A stretch of 50,373 nucleotides of DNA from Blautia faecis (GCF_020554845.1 NZ_JAJCIA010000030.1:1-50373), one strand, 5' to 3'. Counted from the first letter of the stretch, positions 32,885-43,539 are shown. A program made the numbers and translations. The notes: a model not told the origin generated them from the sequence alone.

Positions 32885-33802
32885 TCATTCCCCCTCTCCG
32901 AAAATCTGTTCTTTCTGCGTCTTAAAGAGTACTGCCGTAAAAATTCCAACCAGGATAAAGAAGATCACAGAATAAGCAGCTGCATATCCCAGTTTGTTTT
33001 TCTTAAATGCATAAAGATAAATAACATAGGACATAAACATGGACTTTTTTCCTGGGCCGCCATCTGTAAGAGCCAGCGCCGGGTTAATAACCTGCAGGTG
33101 TGTGATCAGGGCAGTCAGCACGTTGTAAAAAATAATCGGGGAAATGCTTGGAATGGTAACGTTCCAGAAGCGCTGCCATGCATTTGCACCATCAATTTCC
33201 GCTGCTTCCATGTAAACCCGCGGTACATTCTGAAGTCCTGCAAGGAAAACCACGATCAGGTTGCCGCTTGTCCAGATTGCAATTACTACCAGGGAAGGTA
33301 CTACCTGACTCGGACTGTCCAGGAATCTCTGAGGTTTCAGTCCCACCATTCGAAGGACAAAGTTAAAAAGTCCGAAGTTACCTTCATATAACCATTGCCA
33401 TCCTTTGTAAACACCGATTGCAGGCAAAAGGTATGGAATGAAGAAAACAGAACGGAATAATGTCCGTCCCCATATTTTCATATTCAAAAGCAGGGCTACC
33501 AGAAGAGAATAGATAATAGCGCCTACCACAGCCAGAAGAGCGTACAAAATTGTCGCTTTTATAGAATCTGCGAAATAAATATCTTTTGTAAAAATACGCT
33601 GGAAGTTCTCCAGACCTACAAACTCCGGTGAGGAAAGACCATTCCACTTAAATACGCTTAAAACAAATACTGCCAGTGTCGGCAGATAACTGATCAGACT
33701 TACTCCAAGGAATGCCGGTATCAGACAGAGATAAGCGGTCCTTTCTTCTTTTCTACCGGCCCTTGATGTCACTTTTATTTTGTTTTTCTTATTTGCTTTC
33801 AT
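32885..33802 (-). CDS. Carbohydrate ABC transporter permease (MalF/UgpA type)
   Basis: A 305-aa membrane protein with a basic cytoplasmic start, six helices (AYLCLIPAFLGVSLISYLP first) and the EAA loop YMEAAEIDGANAWQRFWNVT. It pairs with the MalG-type subunit encoded 3 bp downstream. Upstream, 204 bp with a strong stem-loop separate it from the solute-binding protein gene. Confidence 0.92.
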   Translation of the reverse strand: MKANKKNKIKVTSRAGRKEERTAYLCLIPAFLGVSLISYLPTLAVFVLSVFKWNGLSSPEFVGLENFQRIFTKDIYFADSIKATILYALLAVVGAIIYSLLVALLLNMKIWGRTLFRSVFFIPYLLPAIGVYKGWQWLYEGNFGLFNFVLRMVGLKPQRFLDSPSQVVPSLVVIAIWTSGNLIVVFLAGLQNVPRVYMEAAEIDGANAWQRFWNVTIPSISPIIFYNVLTALITHLQVINPALALTDGGPGKKSMFMSYVIYLYAFKKNKLGYAAAYSVIFFILVGIFTAVLFKTQKEQIFGEGE

Positions 33803-33824
33803 GCCCGCACCTCTTAAAAGGGAG

Positions 33825-33879
33825 CTGACCGGTATCTGTCAGTAATATGAAATAATATCCTTGGACAGTAACCGGTCAG
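33825..33879 (-). other. Intercistronic stem-loop between binding protein and permease
   Basis: Arms 33825-33840 (CTGACCGGTATCTGTC) and 33864-33879 (GACAGTAACCGGTCAG) pair over 16 positions with two mismatches. Such a hairpin after a binding-protein gene usually protects or partly terminates the message, so that more binding protein than permease is made. Confidence 0.6.
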
Positions 33880-34006
33880 TCCAGTTGCTTTTCCTATTTT
33901 TCAGCAGATTTTCACTGCTGCTTCATGTTACCTATTATCAGTAACTGTTTCGTTCACTATTTTGCTATAAAATAACCAGCTCTAGAGCCTGTATGAACAG
34001 CTCCGA

Positions 34007-35362
34007 TCAGCCATTGTTCTCAGCAAAGATATCCTGAAGCTCTTCCAGGTTCTCGTTAATCGCTTCTTCCATGGTCTCCTCACCAGCCCATACGCTGGAG
34101 AATACAGAATCAAGTGTGGCGTTGAACTCTTCAGTTCCGTTTACATAATACCAGGAGGTAGATTGTGCGTTGTTCATAGCATAATCCACAACTGCGCTCT
34201 TGTACATGTCTTTATCCGGATAGTTCGGGTTGTTGATCCATTTATCTGTTTTCTCAGGATCTGTGTACCAGGAATCCAGGATCGGCATCCATGTTCCAGC
34301 CTCGATCAGGGACCAGGAATTCTCTTCCTGATAATACCATTTCAGCCATTCCATAGCTTCTTCCGGGTGCTCTGTTGTGGAGAATACCACGTTTGGTCCA
34401 CCAGTACAGATAGTAACTTTTTCTTTCATGTAAGGCAGAACACCTACACCGTAATCAAAATCAGCGCTTGGTCCAAGGAAGGTGCCGACGTTCCATGCAC
34501 CGTCTGTTGCCATAACCACCTTTTTGCTTCCAAGGGAGGATTCCAGAGCATTAGCAGCACTTGTTACAGGAGGTGCGCAGTGGTAAACGTCTGACAGATC
34601 TGCGATTCTCTGAAGTGCTTCTACCGTTTCCGGAGAGTCAATGGTGCATTCAGAGCCATCTTCGCTGTAATATCCGCCGCCATTGGATTTTGCCCATACT
34701 TCCAGCTGCCATGGCAGTGTGTTAATGGTACATCCGTAAATATCTACATTGTCCGGATCAAAATCAGGATCCAAAGCATTCTTTCCATTGATATCCAGAG
34801 TCAGCTTCTGTGCTGTCTGGACAAAAGTATCCCAATCCCATGCATCCTCAGCATCTGCCGGAGGAGTCACCTCTGAAGGATCGATTCCCTGCTTCTCACA
34901 AACCTCTTTCAGAAGATCGTTGTTGTACCAAAGGTTCAGAACTTCGTTTGCTGCAGAATATGCAACTGGTGTGCCGTCGTAACGGAATGTCAGACAATCC
35001 AGAGGTTTGGCATCGCCTTCACCATACATAGAGCTGATGTCTGCAAGAAGTCCGTTCTCTGCAAATTTCAGCACGCCGGCCTCACTCATAATACCGGTAT
35101 CCGGAAGCTCACCAGCTGTAGCCATGGCATTCAGCTTGGTAACGTAGGTATCGTGATCGATCTTCACTACTTCTACTTCGATCTTGTCCTGTTCGCTGTT
35201 GAACTTATCAGCAACTGCCTGTGTAGCTGCTGTCTCAGTTTCATTTCCCCACTGTGCATATGTGATCTTTACTCTGTCACCATCTGCTGCAAAAACCGGA
35301 ACTGCTGCTCCAACCATCATTGTACCTGCAAGTAAAATCCCCAATAACTGTTTTTTCTTCAT
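34007..35362 (-). CDS. CUT1 extracellular sugar-binding protein
   Basis: A 451-aa family 1 solute-binding protein. The signal peptide (MKKKQLLGILLAGTMMVGAA, cleavage near VFA-AD) has no lipobox cysteine, unusual for a Gram-positive binding protein. The mature start KITYAQWGNETETAATQAV, and the later EWLKWYYQEENSW, fit the family. AGGAG lies 6 bp before the ATG at 35362. It is encoded between GH127 and the permeases. It likely captures arabinose-containing oligosaccharides, judged only by context. Confidence 0.9.
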   Translation of the reverse strand: MKKKQLLGILLAGTMMVGAAVPVFAADGDRVKITYAQWGNETETAATQAVADKFNSEQDKIEVEVVKIDHDTYVTKLNAMATAGELPDTGIMSEAGVLKFAENGLLADISSMYGEGDAKPLDCLTFRYDGTPVAYSAANEVLNLWYNNDLLKEVCEKQGIDPSEVTPPADAEDAWDWDTFVQTAQKLTLDINGKNALDPDFDPDNVDIYGCTINTLPWQLEVWAKSNGGGYYSEDGSECTIDSPETVEALQRIADLSDVYHCAPPVTSAANALESSLGSKKVVMATDGAWNVGTFLGPSADFDYGVGVLPYMKEKVTICTGGPNVVFSTTEHPEEAMEWLKWYYQEENSWSLIEAGTWMPILDSWYTDPEKTDKWINNPNYPDKDMYKSAVVDYAMNNAQSTSWYYVNGTEEFNATLDSVFSSVWAGEETMEEAINENLEELQDIFAENNG

Positions 35363-35449
35363 ACTACTTCTCCTTTTCTTAATCTTATTATAACGGCTTT
35401 GCCTGGCCGCTGTAAACATTTACTGTTTTAAAGTTAATCTGTAATACTG

Positions 35450-37393
35450 TCATATCCGCAGCTTGTGCCATACAAGCATTTCCCCCTGTCCCCGGTTGTT
35501 CCACATACAATACGGAACGGCCCGCAGAGAAACTTCTTCTTTTTCCAGCTCTACACTTCCGTACAACTGATTTTCGCCGTCTGCACCTTTGTTTCTTACA
35601 CGTATTCCTTTATAGGAAAGAGTTGGAACATTTCCTACCAGTTCTTCTGCGGGAGCGTTTTCTTCTATCGAAGTGTTCTCTTCTACAAAAATCTCTGAAA
35701 GGAATCTGCCGTTTTCTTTTTCCTCCAGGCAATACACCAGCGGACCTTTCATCAGGGCTGTTTTTCCTGCATCTGCCCTCACCTGGTCATTGGCTCCCAT
35801 CCATCTGGGAACCACATGGAAATCAATACTGATCCGTGTGTCTCCCGGTGAAATGCAAAGCCTCTGATAGCCTTTGTCAGGCTGCGTTTTTATGGAAATT
35901 CCATTCTGCACACATTCCCATTTCTCACTGTACCAGGGAATGCGGATGTTCAGGATTCCTGGTCCGGACGACTGCACCTGGAGCTGAACCTTTCCATCCT
36001 GCAAAAGCGTGGAATCCATTTTTATCTTCATACGGCTCTCTTTGATTTCTGTATCTGCTGTAGAGGAGATAAACTGGTTAATATAAACCCCTTCCTCATC
36101 TTCTGCGTATATGTACTGTCCCAAAGAAGCAAGGGTTCTTCCCACATTTGGCGGGCAACAGGCAACTCCAAACCATTTCTGCCTTACCGGTTTCACATGC
36201 TCCATGTAAGTGTGCTCTGTGCAAAATTCCGGAACCACCTCAAGTGGGTTTACATAAAAGTACCGGTCTCCTGCAATATTGATTCCTGCAATCACAGTGT
36301 TATACAACGCTTTCTCTACATAGTCATAATAAGAAGCATCTCCTGTGATGGCTGCCATTCTCTGCCCGAACATCATCACACCGATAGATGCGCAGGTTTC
36401 AGAATAGTTGGTACTGTTTGGAAGATCGTAATCTGTAGTAAACCGCTCGCGGAAGCCGCTGCTTCCGATTCCTCCTGTAATGTACATCCGCCGTGTCGTC
36501 ATGTTCTCCCAAATTCTGCTGCAAGCTTCCATAAGCCCTGAATCGGCATCTTCTCCGGCCAGATCAGCCATTGCGGAGCACATATACATTTCCCTTACTG
36601 CATGTCCAACTGCCTCATCCTGCTCTACAGGAGGCTTGTGAGCCTGGGAATATTCCAGATCGTACCTCTCGAACTCCGGAAAAAATTCCGGATGTCCTCT
36701 TCCCGCAATTTCTGCCTGCAAATAATTAGGATTCCTGCCCCTCTCCTGGATAAAATACCTGGCCTGCTGAAGATAAATCTTCTTTCCGGTCTCCCGGTAA
36801 AGCTTCACCAGGGCCAGTTCAATTTCCTGATGTCCCGGATAACCTCGTTTCTGGCCTTTTCCTGTACCAAACACCCTGCATATGAGATCTGCATTTTTCT
36901 TTGCAATATTAAGGATTTTCTCCTTACCTGTAGCCTGGTAATAAGCAACAGCAGCTTCGATCATATGTCCGGCTGTGTACAATTCGTGGCCCTCCACCAG
37001 ATTGGTCCACTTCTTCGCAGGGGCATTTACGGAAAAATAAGTATTCAGATATCCATCTGGTTCCTGTGCTTTCCCTATCAGATCAATAACCTGATCTGCC
37101 AGCTCTTCCAGATGCTCCCCACGGCCACCTGCTATGGTGTAGGCAACCGCTTCCAGCCATTTGTAAAGATCTGTGTCCTGGAAAACAACTCCTTTTCTCT
37201 CTCCCTTTTCTTCACCTGCGGCAATACGGAAATTATGGATACAATAGGTAGGCTCTGAATCTTCCAGCTGGTCATTGAGAATTTTCCACTGATGGGGAAT
37301 GATCTTCTCGCTTACTTTATTCACATATTCCCCAAACAGACTGTCTGTGATCCGGATTCTCTTCAGATCCAACTGTTTCAAGTGTTTTTTCAT
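35450..37393 (-). CDS. GH127 beta-L-arabinofuranosidase
   Basis: A 647-aa cytoplasmic-type glycoside hydrolase with no signal peptide, of the GH127 (formerly DUF1680) family. The zinc-thiolate active site seen in HypBA1 is conserved at nearly identical positions: Glu332 and Cys334 in YSETCASIG, Cys412 and Cys413 in ACCPPN. It should release L-arabinofuranose from imported oligosaccharides. It is first in the operon, 87 bp before the binding-protein gene. A candidate promoter with LacI-type operators lies upstream. The specific linkage cleaved cannot be told. Confidence 0.9.
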   Translation of the reverse strand: MKKHLKQLDLKRIRITDSLFGEYVNKVSEKIIPHQWKILNDQLEDSEPTYCIHNFRIAAGEEKGERKGVVFQDTDLYKWLEAVAYTIAGGRGEHLEELADQVIDLIGKAQEPDGYLNTYFSVNAPAKKWTNLVEGHELYTAGHMIEAAVAYYQATGKEKILNIAKKNADLICRVFGTGKGQKRGYPGHQEIELALVKLYRETGKKIYLQQARYFIQERGRNPNYLQAEIAGRGHPEFFPEFERYDLEYSQAHKPPVEQDEAVGHAVREMYMCSAMADLAGEDADSGLMEACSRIWENMTTRRMYITGGIGSSGFRERFTTDYDLPNSTNYSETCASIGVMMFGQRMAAITGDASYYDYVEKALYNTVIAGINIAGDRYFYVNPLEVVPEFCTEHTYMEHVKPVRQKWFGVACCPPNVGRTLASLGQYIYAEDEEGVYINQFISSTADTEIKESRMKIKMDSTLLQDGKVQLQVQSSGPGILNIRIPWYSEKWECVQNGISIKTQPDKGYQRLCISPGDTRISIDFHVVPRWMGANDQVRADAGKTALMKGPLVYCLEEKENGRFLSEIFVEENTSIEENAPAEELVGNVPTLSYKGIRVRNKGADGENQLYGSVELEKEEVSLRAVPYCMWNNRGQGEMLVWHKLRI

Positions 37394-37420
37394 ATTTGCA
37401 CCTGCCTTTGCCGATTTTAA

Positions 37421-37540
37421 TTAATCGTTTAATCTTCTTTGTAAAAAATAAAAAACCGGATTAATTCCATGTTTTTCTTTTAGTTTACTGGTTTCTCGTT
37501 AATCGTTTTACTTATCTTTAAACTGATAGTAGCACGTCAA
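37421..37540 (-). promoter_or_regulatory. Promoter and LacI-type operators of the sugar operon
   Basis: Minus strand: -35 TTGACG (37540-37535), 17 bp, -10-like AGATAA (37517-37512). Immediately downstream is GTAAAACGATTAAC (37511-37498), and 65 bp further ATTAAACGATTAA (37433-37421). A third related site, AATTAAACGTTTTT, lies upstream at 37630-37643. Shared core AAACGATTAA. A site on the start of transcription fits repression by the LacI protein at the end of the operon. Confidence 0.55.
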
Positions 37541-37710
37541 ATGGATTTTGTAAATACTATTTATTTTTTTCAGCTTTTTTTATAGATTATATACTTAATT
37601 TTTATGGATTATCACTATATTTTTCGTCTAATTAAACGTTTTTCTATATTATTTTCTCTCTATAATACATTTTATGACATACAACCTTTCAAATAACGTA
37701 CAAGTTTATT

Positions 37711-37882
37711 TTGTTACTGTTCGCTCCGTTCGCAGTAACGCGCTTTGCGAAGCACAGAAAGACGAACCTTCTTGTGACAAGCACAAGAAGTAGCGTTTGC
37801 TGCGCAAACTTAATTCTCGGGTTTTCTGTGAACTTTGTTCACAAAAAACGCCTCGCGGAACGTTACCAGTGAACAGTGACTT
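37711..37882. repeat. Family B structured repeat, copy 1
   Basis: A 172-bp block beginning TGTTACTGTTCGCTCCG and ending AACGTTACCAGTGAACAGTG. An inverted copy is at 45440-45588. The middle holds a hairpin CTTCTTGTG/CACAAGAAG (37768-37790) that is replaced by a different hairpin in the other copy. Confidence 0.8.
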
Positions 37883-37940
37883 TATTTTTCAAACATTCTC
37901 TGGTTCTGTCAGACAATTTCTGCTATAATGTAAGTAATTA

Positions 37941-38128
37941 TGATACCAGTGTCAACAGGTCAAAAAGCTGTTCGTGCTTGCACAATAAGGCTTTTGAACT
38001 TGGATGAGAAAGCAGCGATTTACGCAGTAAATCAGCGGATTTCGAATATTTGAAGGATTGCGGGAGCAGCGCAGCTGCGTAGCAATCCGGGTATCAAATG
38101 AGTGCCAAAAGACCTTTTGACACTCATT
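37941..38128. repeat. Family C repeat, long copy
   Basis: It starts TGATACCAGTGTCAACAGGT like the short copy at 8581 and ends in a hairpin built of GAGTGCCAAAAG and CTTTTGACACTC. GATACC at the start is mirrored by GGTATC at 38090. The internal hairpin that is perfect in the short copy is imperfect here. Confidence 0.65.
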
Positions 38129-38179
38129 TCATTAATTATAGTTTCTTTCAATGATGTGAATGTCAAAATATCTTTTGCC

Positions 38180-38219
38180 CTGGCTAATTTTTCAATAATG
38201 TTATTGAAAAATTAGCCAG
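38180..38219. other. Perfect 19-bp palindrome before the DUF89 gene
   Basis: CTGGCTAATTTTTCAATAA (38180-38198) and its exact complement (38201-38219) flank a TG loop. It ends 13 bp before the AGGAGG of the DUF89 gene. It could be a regulatory leader hairpin, an operator or a terminator. With the B and C repeats it fills most of the 850-bp gap 37394-38242; no gene is visible there. Confidence 0.6.
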
Positions 38220-38242
38220 CAACTTATTTTCAGGAGGTACGA

Positions 38243-39142
38243 ATGAAATTAAATTCAAAATGTATGGCCTGTCAGATACGCAAACAGGAAGCAAAAATTC
38301 GTCATTTTAACGACGAAGACAGAAAAAAACAATATATGGAAGCAATCCGCCAGCGTTTTGAACATCCAAAGGATGACGACTGCGTTCCAAGCATCTCCAC
38401 AGAACTGAAGAAATTCTACTGTTCCTTCTGGGGCGTTCCTATGGAAGATTTCACCCGGATCAACAAAGAATATGACCAGCTTATGCTGGATTTGGAAGCT
38501 GAGCTTCGTTCCACTATCCGTTATTCAGAAGATCCCTTAAAAGCCGCACTTATTTATGCCCGCACCGGCAACTATATCGACTTTGCGGCGCTTCCGGAAG
38601 TCAGCAAGGAAACTGCACTTTCTCTTATTAAAAGTGAAAACAAGGATGATCTTGACGAACAGGAATATCGTCAATTCTGCCAGGATATGAAAAAGGCAGA
38701 GAATGTTGTATATATTACCGATAACTGCGGTGAGATCGTTCTGGACAAAATTGCCATCCAGATTCTGAAAAAGATATTTCCAAATATACGGATCACAGCA
38801 TTAGTACGCGGACTGCCCGCTGGAAATGACGCAACCATGGAGGACGCTGAATTTTGCGGTCTTACTGATGTTGTGCCTGTACTTGGAAACGGAAACGACG
38901 TAGGCGGTACCTGGCTTCACGGGATCAGTACCCACGCCAGAGAACTTCTATATAATGCTGACGTGATCATTGCCAAAGGTCAGGGAAATTACGAGACTAT
39001 GCATGGCTGCGGACTGAACATCTACTACCTGTTTTTATGCAAATGTGACTGGTTTCAACAGCTTTTTCATGCAAAATTACTACAAGGAATGTTCATAAAT
39101 GAGAAGCGAGCGCCAAAGGCTACTGCTTTTTCGTCAGATTGA
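38243..39142 (+). CDS. DUF89/ARMT1-like metal-dependent phosphatase
   Basis: A 299-aa protein of the DUF89 damage-control phosphatase family: an early C-x2-C (CMACQIRK), the core VYITDNCGEIVLDK with its metal-binding Asp/Asn, and ADVIIAKGQGNYETMHG near the C-terminus. Members hydrolyse damaged or surplus phosphometabolites such as sugar phosphates, with a divalent metal. AGGAGG lies 8 bp before the ATG. It is alone on its strand, 135 bp before the sugar-transporter ATPase. Substrate unknown. Confidence 0.85.
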   Translation: MKLNSKCMACQIRKQEAKIRHFNDEDRKKQYMEAIRQRFEHPKDDDCVPSISTELKKFYCSFWGVPMEDFTRINKEYDQLMLDLEAELRSTIRYSEDPLKAALIYARTGNYIDFAALPEVSKETALSLIKSENKDDLDEQEYRQFCQDMKKAENVVYITDNCGEIVLDKIAIQILKKIFPNIRITALVRGLPAGNDATMEDAEFCGLTDVVPVLGNGNDVGGTWLHGISTHARELLYNADVIIAKGQGNYETMHGCGLNIYYLFLCKCDWFQQLFHAKLLQGMFINEKRAPKATAFSSD

Positions 39143-39277
39143 CAAGAAACTGTTTAAAAGTTTGTACGATTCTGCCCTAGCCCTTTTGGATGGTTTTCGC
39201 TATACTAACATCAGATGAAAAAAGCATCGAAACAATTTTGATTATAATAATTAATTTAGAAATTTGGAGGAAAAATC

Positions 39278-40390
39278 ATGGCAAGCTTATCATTACAGCA
39301 CATTAACAAAACTTACCCGAATGGTTTCCAGGCAGTTAAAGATTTCAACCTTGAAATCGAAGACAAAGAGTTCATCATCTTCGTTGGACCATCTGGATGT
39401 GGAAAATCTACAACACTTCGTATGATCGCAGGTCTTGAGGAGATCAGCGGTGGTACATTAAAAATCGGTGACAAGGTTATGAACGATGTAGAGCCGAAAG
39501 ACCGTGATATCGCAATGGTTTTCCAGAACTACGCTCTGTATCCTCATATGACAGTATATGATAACATGGCATTTGGTCTGAAACTTCGTAAAGTTCCGAA
39601 AGATCAGATTGACAAAGCTGTTAGAGAAGCAGCCAGAATCCTTGACCTTGAGAAACTTCTTGATCGTAAACCTAAGGCTCTTTCCGGTGGACAGAGACAG
39701 CGTGTTGCTATGGGACGTGCTATCGTTCGTAATCCTAAGGTATTCCTTATGGATGAGCCTCTTTCCAACCTGGATGCTAAACTTCGTGTTCAGATGCGTA
39801 TCGAGATTTCCAAGATCCATCAGAGACTGGGCGCAACAATCATCTATGTAACACATGACCAGACAGAGGCTATGACCCTTGGTACCAGAATCGTTGTTAT
39901 GAAAGATGGTGTTGTTCAGCAGGTTGATACACCACAGCACCTTTATGAGCAGCCAGGCAACCTGTTCGTTGCAGGATTCATGGGATCCCCGCAGATGAAC
40001 TTCCTTGACGCTCAGATTGCTGAAAAAGGCGGCGACCTTATTGCTAAAGTTGGTGAGTATGACATTGTTATCCCAGCAGCAAAAGCGAAAGTTCTGAAAG
40101 ACGGCGGTTATGTTGGCAAGACAGTTGTTCTTGGTATCCGTCCAGAGGATATTCATGATTCTCAGATGTTCATCGAAGCTTCTCCAAGCGTTCCAATGAC
40201 ATCTACAGTTAAAGTTTATGAGCTTCTTGGTGCTGAAGTATTCCTGTACTTCGATGTAAACGGAACTCAGGTTACAGCACGAGTTGATCCTCGTACAAAC
40301 TCCAAGACAGGCGATACAATCAAATTCGCATTCGATATGGAGAAATCTCACTTCTTTGATAAAGAGACAGAGCTTACTATCTGCAACTAA
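39278..40390 (+). CDS. MsmK/UgpC-type sugar ABC transporter ATPase
   Basis: A 370-aa ATPase: Walker A GPSGCGKS (37-44), Q-loop FQNYALYPHM, signature LSGGQRQR (135-142), Walker B VFLMDEPLSNLD, His193 in VTHDQTEA, then a C-terminal MalK-type regulatory (OB-like) domain. It is encoded alone with its own terminator, which is how shared ATPases that power many CUT1 sugar importers are arranged. The importer at 32024-35362 lacks an ATPase and is a likely client. Strongly biased codon use suggests high expression. GGAGG lies before the ATG. Confidence 0.92.
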   Translation: MASLSLQHINKTYPNGFQAVKDFNLEIEDKEFIIFVGPSGCGKSTTLRMIAGLEEISGGTLKIGDKVMNDVEPKDRDIAMVFQNYALYPHMTVYDNMAFGLKLRKVPKDQIDKAVREAARILDLEKLLDRKPKALSGGQRQRVAMGRAIVRNPKVFLMDEPLSNLDAKLRVQMRIEISKIHQRLGATIIYVTHDQTEAMTLGTRIVVMKDGVVQQVDTPQHLYEQPGNLFVAGFMGSPQMNFLDAQIAEKGGDLIAKVGEYDIVIPAAKAKVLKDGGYVGKTVVLGIRPEDIHDSQMFIEASPSVPMTSTVKVYELLGAEVFLYFDVNGTQVTARVDPRTNSKTGDTIKFAFDMEKSHFFDKETELTICN

Positions 40391-40415
40391 TATTTAGAAG
40401 AATGAATTTAGTTAG

Positions 40416-40445
40416 GCCTCAGGGGTTTTCCCCTGGGGCTTTTTT
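40416..40445 (+). terminator. Terminator of the sugar ATPase gene
   Basis: GCCTCAGGGG (40416-40425) pairs with CCCCTGGGGC (40430-40439) around TTTT, followed by TTTTTT. A classical intrinsic terminator. The next 165 bp are G+C-rich with no gene I can support. Confidence 0.9.
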
Positions 40446-40614
40446 GTGGTATACTATGAGCACTTAATGAGCGTAAGCCCACAGGTGCAGTGCGAATTTA
40501 GTGCGAATGCACACCCGGACACTTAGCAAGTCCAAGCCACAGACGCCGGACGCGCTTCGTGTGTACGCACACCTTGAGCAAACTTTATTACTTTTCTACT
40601 AAAGGAGCACACCT

Positions 40615-41697
40615 ATGAAATTACTTCAGATTCTCCAGAAATGTCTGGAAGACTGGAAGAATATCAGTCATCTGGATTTCTGCCTTGTAAATTTAGATAA
40701 CACCATTTATATCAGCACCTGCGATAGAGCCCTTCCTTCCGAAGAGAAACTGGAAGAATTTAAGGAAGATGAGGTGCTGTGTATTTCCAATATGAACTGC
40801 CGGCTGTATAAAGTGACAGAGAGTCACCAGCTTCAATATGTCCTGATCGTATGGGGAAATGCGGAGGCCGCTTCCACTATCGGGGAACTGGCAGTCTGCC
40901 AGATTGAGAGCCTGCTTACCGCTTACATGGAAAAGAGCGACAAAAACGTATTTATGCAGAATCTTCTCCTTGGCTCCTACTCTGAGGTAGACGCTTTTAA
41001 CCGTGCGAAAAAGCTTCATATCACAACCACTGTACGGCGTGCTGTTTTCCTGGTGGAGACCAAACAGAGCAAGGACGAAAATGCCCTGGCTACCATCCGT
41101 AATATTTTTGCAGCTAAGACAAGAGATTTTATTACTGCTATAGACGATTCCGGAATTATTATTCTCCGTGAACTCCAGCCTTCTGAGGATTATTCCGATC
41201 TGGATGATATTGCCCATATGCTGGTGGACATGCTGAATACAGAGGCCATGACTTCCGCCTGGGTTTCCTACAGCAATATTGCAGATGACCTGAAGCAGCT
41301 CCCGGATGCTTACAAGGAAGCACGTACTGCCTTAGAAGTGGGCAAGATTTTCTATACTGGCAAGAATGTGTTTGGATATAACCGTCTTGGAATCGGTCGC
41401 CTGATCTATCAGCTGCCGGTGGAGATCTGCGAGATGTTTATCGATGAGTTTTTCAAAGAAGAAACTCTGGATTCTATTGATGACGAAACACTCGCTACCA
41501 TCCGCACCTTCTTCGAAAACAACCTGAATCTTTCCGAAACCTCCAGACAGCTTTACGTACACCGAAATACACTGGTGTACCGCTTCGAAAAGCTGCAGAA
41601 AAAATTCGGGCTGGATATCCGAACCTTTGAGGATGCGTTAACGTTTAAGTTAGCGATGATGGTGGTGAATTATATTAAGTATAAGAAAGCAGAATAA
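40615..41697 (+). CDS. CdaR/PucR-type transcriptional regulator
   Basis: A 360-aa protein. The C-terminal PucR-type HTH is clear: TFFENNLNLSETSRQLYVHR, then NTLVYRFEKLQKKFGLDIRT. The central region resembles the GGDEF-like module of CdaR proteins, and the N-terminal 130 residues may sense a ligand. AAAGGAG lies 7 bp before the ATG. It lies between the sugar ATPase and glpK (convergent), so control of carbon use is plausible but unproven. Confidence 0.85.
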   Translation: MKLLQILQKCLEDWKNISHLDFCLVNLDNTIYISTCDRALPSEEKLEEFKEDEVLCISNMNCRLYKVTESHQLQYVLIVWGNAEAASTIGELAVCQIESLLTAYMEKSDKNVFMQNLLLGSYSEVDAFNRAKKLHITTTVRRAVFLVETKQSKDENALATIRNIFAAKTRDFITAIDDSGIIILRELQPSEDYSDLDDIAHMLVDMLNTEAMTSAWVSYSNIADDLKQLPDAYKEARTALEVGKIFYTGKNVFGYNRLGIGRLIYQLPVEICEMFIDEFFKEETLDSIDDETLATIRTFFENNLNLSETSRQLYVHRNTLVYRFEKLQKKFGLDIRTFEDALTFKLAMMVVNYIKYKKAE

Positions 41698-41990
41698 AAT
41701 TCCCCCTCTTAAACAATCATTTTTAACTTAACAATTTCTCTTTTAGTGGCTTTTTCAATTTGCCGACTCTGTTCTTCTGTCAGCTGCTGATTCCTATTCA
41801 AAGTAACTGTCTTGATCAAAGTAAATGCTACTTTCTTGAAAGACTGTCCATAGAGCAGAAAGGAGATTCTGGGAAACCTGAAATTGCTCTATGGTCAGAT
41901 CTATTTTCTTTATTATACATGTTAAAGTGGATTTTAAATCACACGTTTATTGTAAAGTGTAAAAATAAATTCCTGATTATGTGGCATTTT
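41698..41990. other. Intergenic region with a hairpin and a possible gene remnant
   Basis: CCATAGAGCA (near 41848) and TGCTCTATGG (near 41888) form an inverted repeat. A minus-strand open stretch ending at a TAA at 41709 reads VAFTLIKTVTLNRNQQLTEE then QSRQIEKATKREIVKLK, resembling the tail of a small antitoxin-like protein, without a convincing start. No complete gene is visible. Confidence 0.3.
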
Positions 41991-43511
<1,521 letters not shown>

Positions 43512-43533
43512 TTACTTTGCTTGAATTATTTAT

Positions 43534-43539
43534 ATTATA
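43534..43539 (-). promoter_or_regulatory. -10 element of the glpK promoter
   Basis: The minus strand reads GGCTATAATAT, a perfect TATAAT with no good -35 at 17 bp. It lies 35 bp before the glpK ATG. Confidence 0.5.

Noticed and set aside
39458..40351. A 297-codon frame antisense to the sugar ATPase gene
   Set aside because: Same effect: biased codon use of a highly expressed gene keeps the opposite strand open. No motif or ribosome site.
40446..40614. Possible riboswitch in the G+C-rich leader of the CdaR/PucR-type gene
   Set aside because: Several GTGCG/CGCAC words suggest folding, but I could not match a known aptamer core or draw a consistent expression platform.
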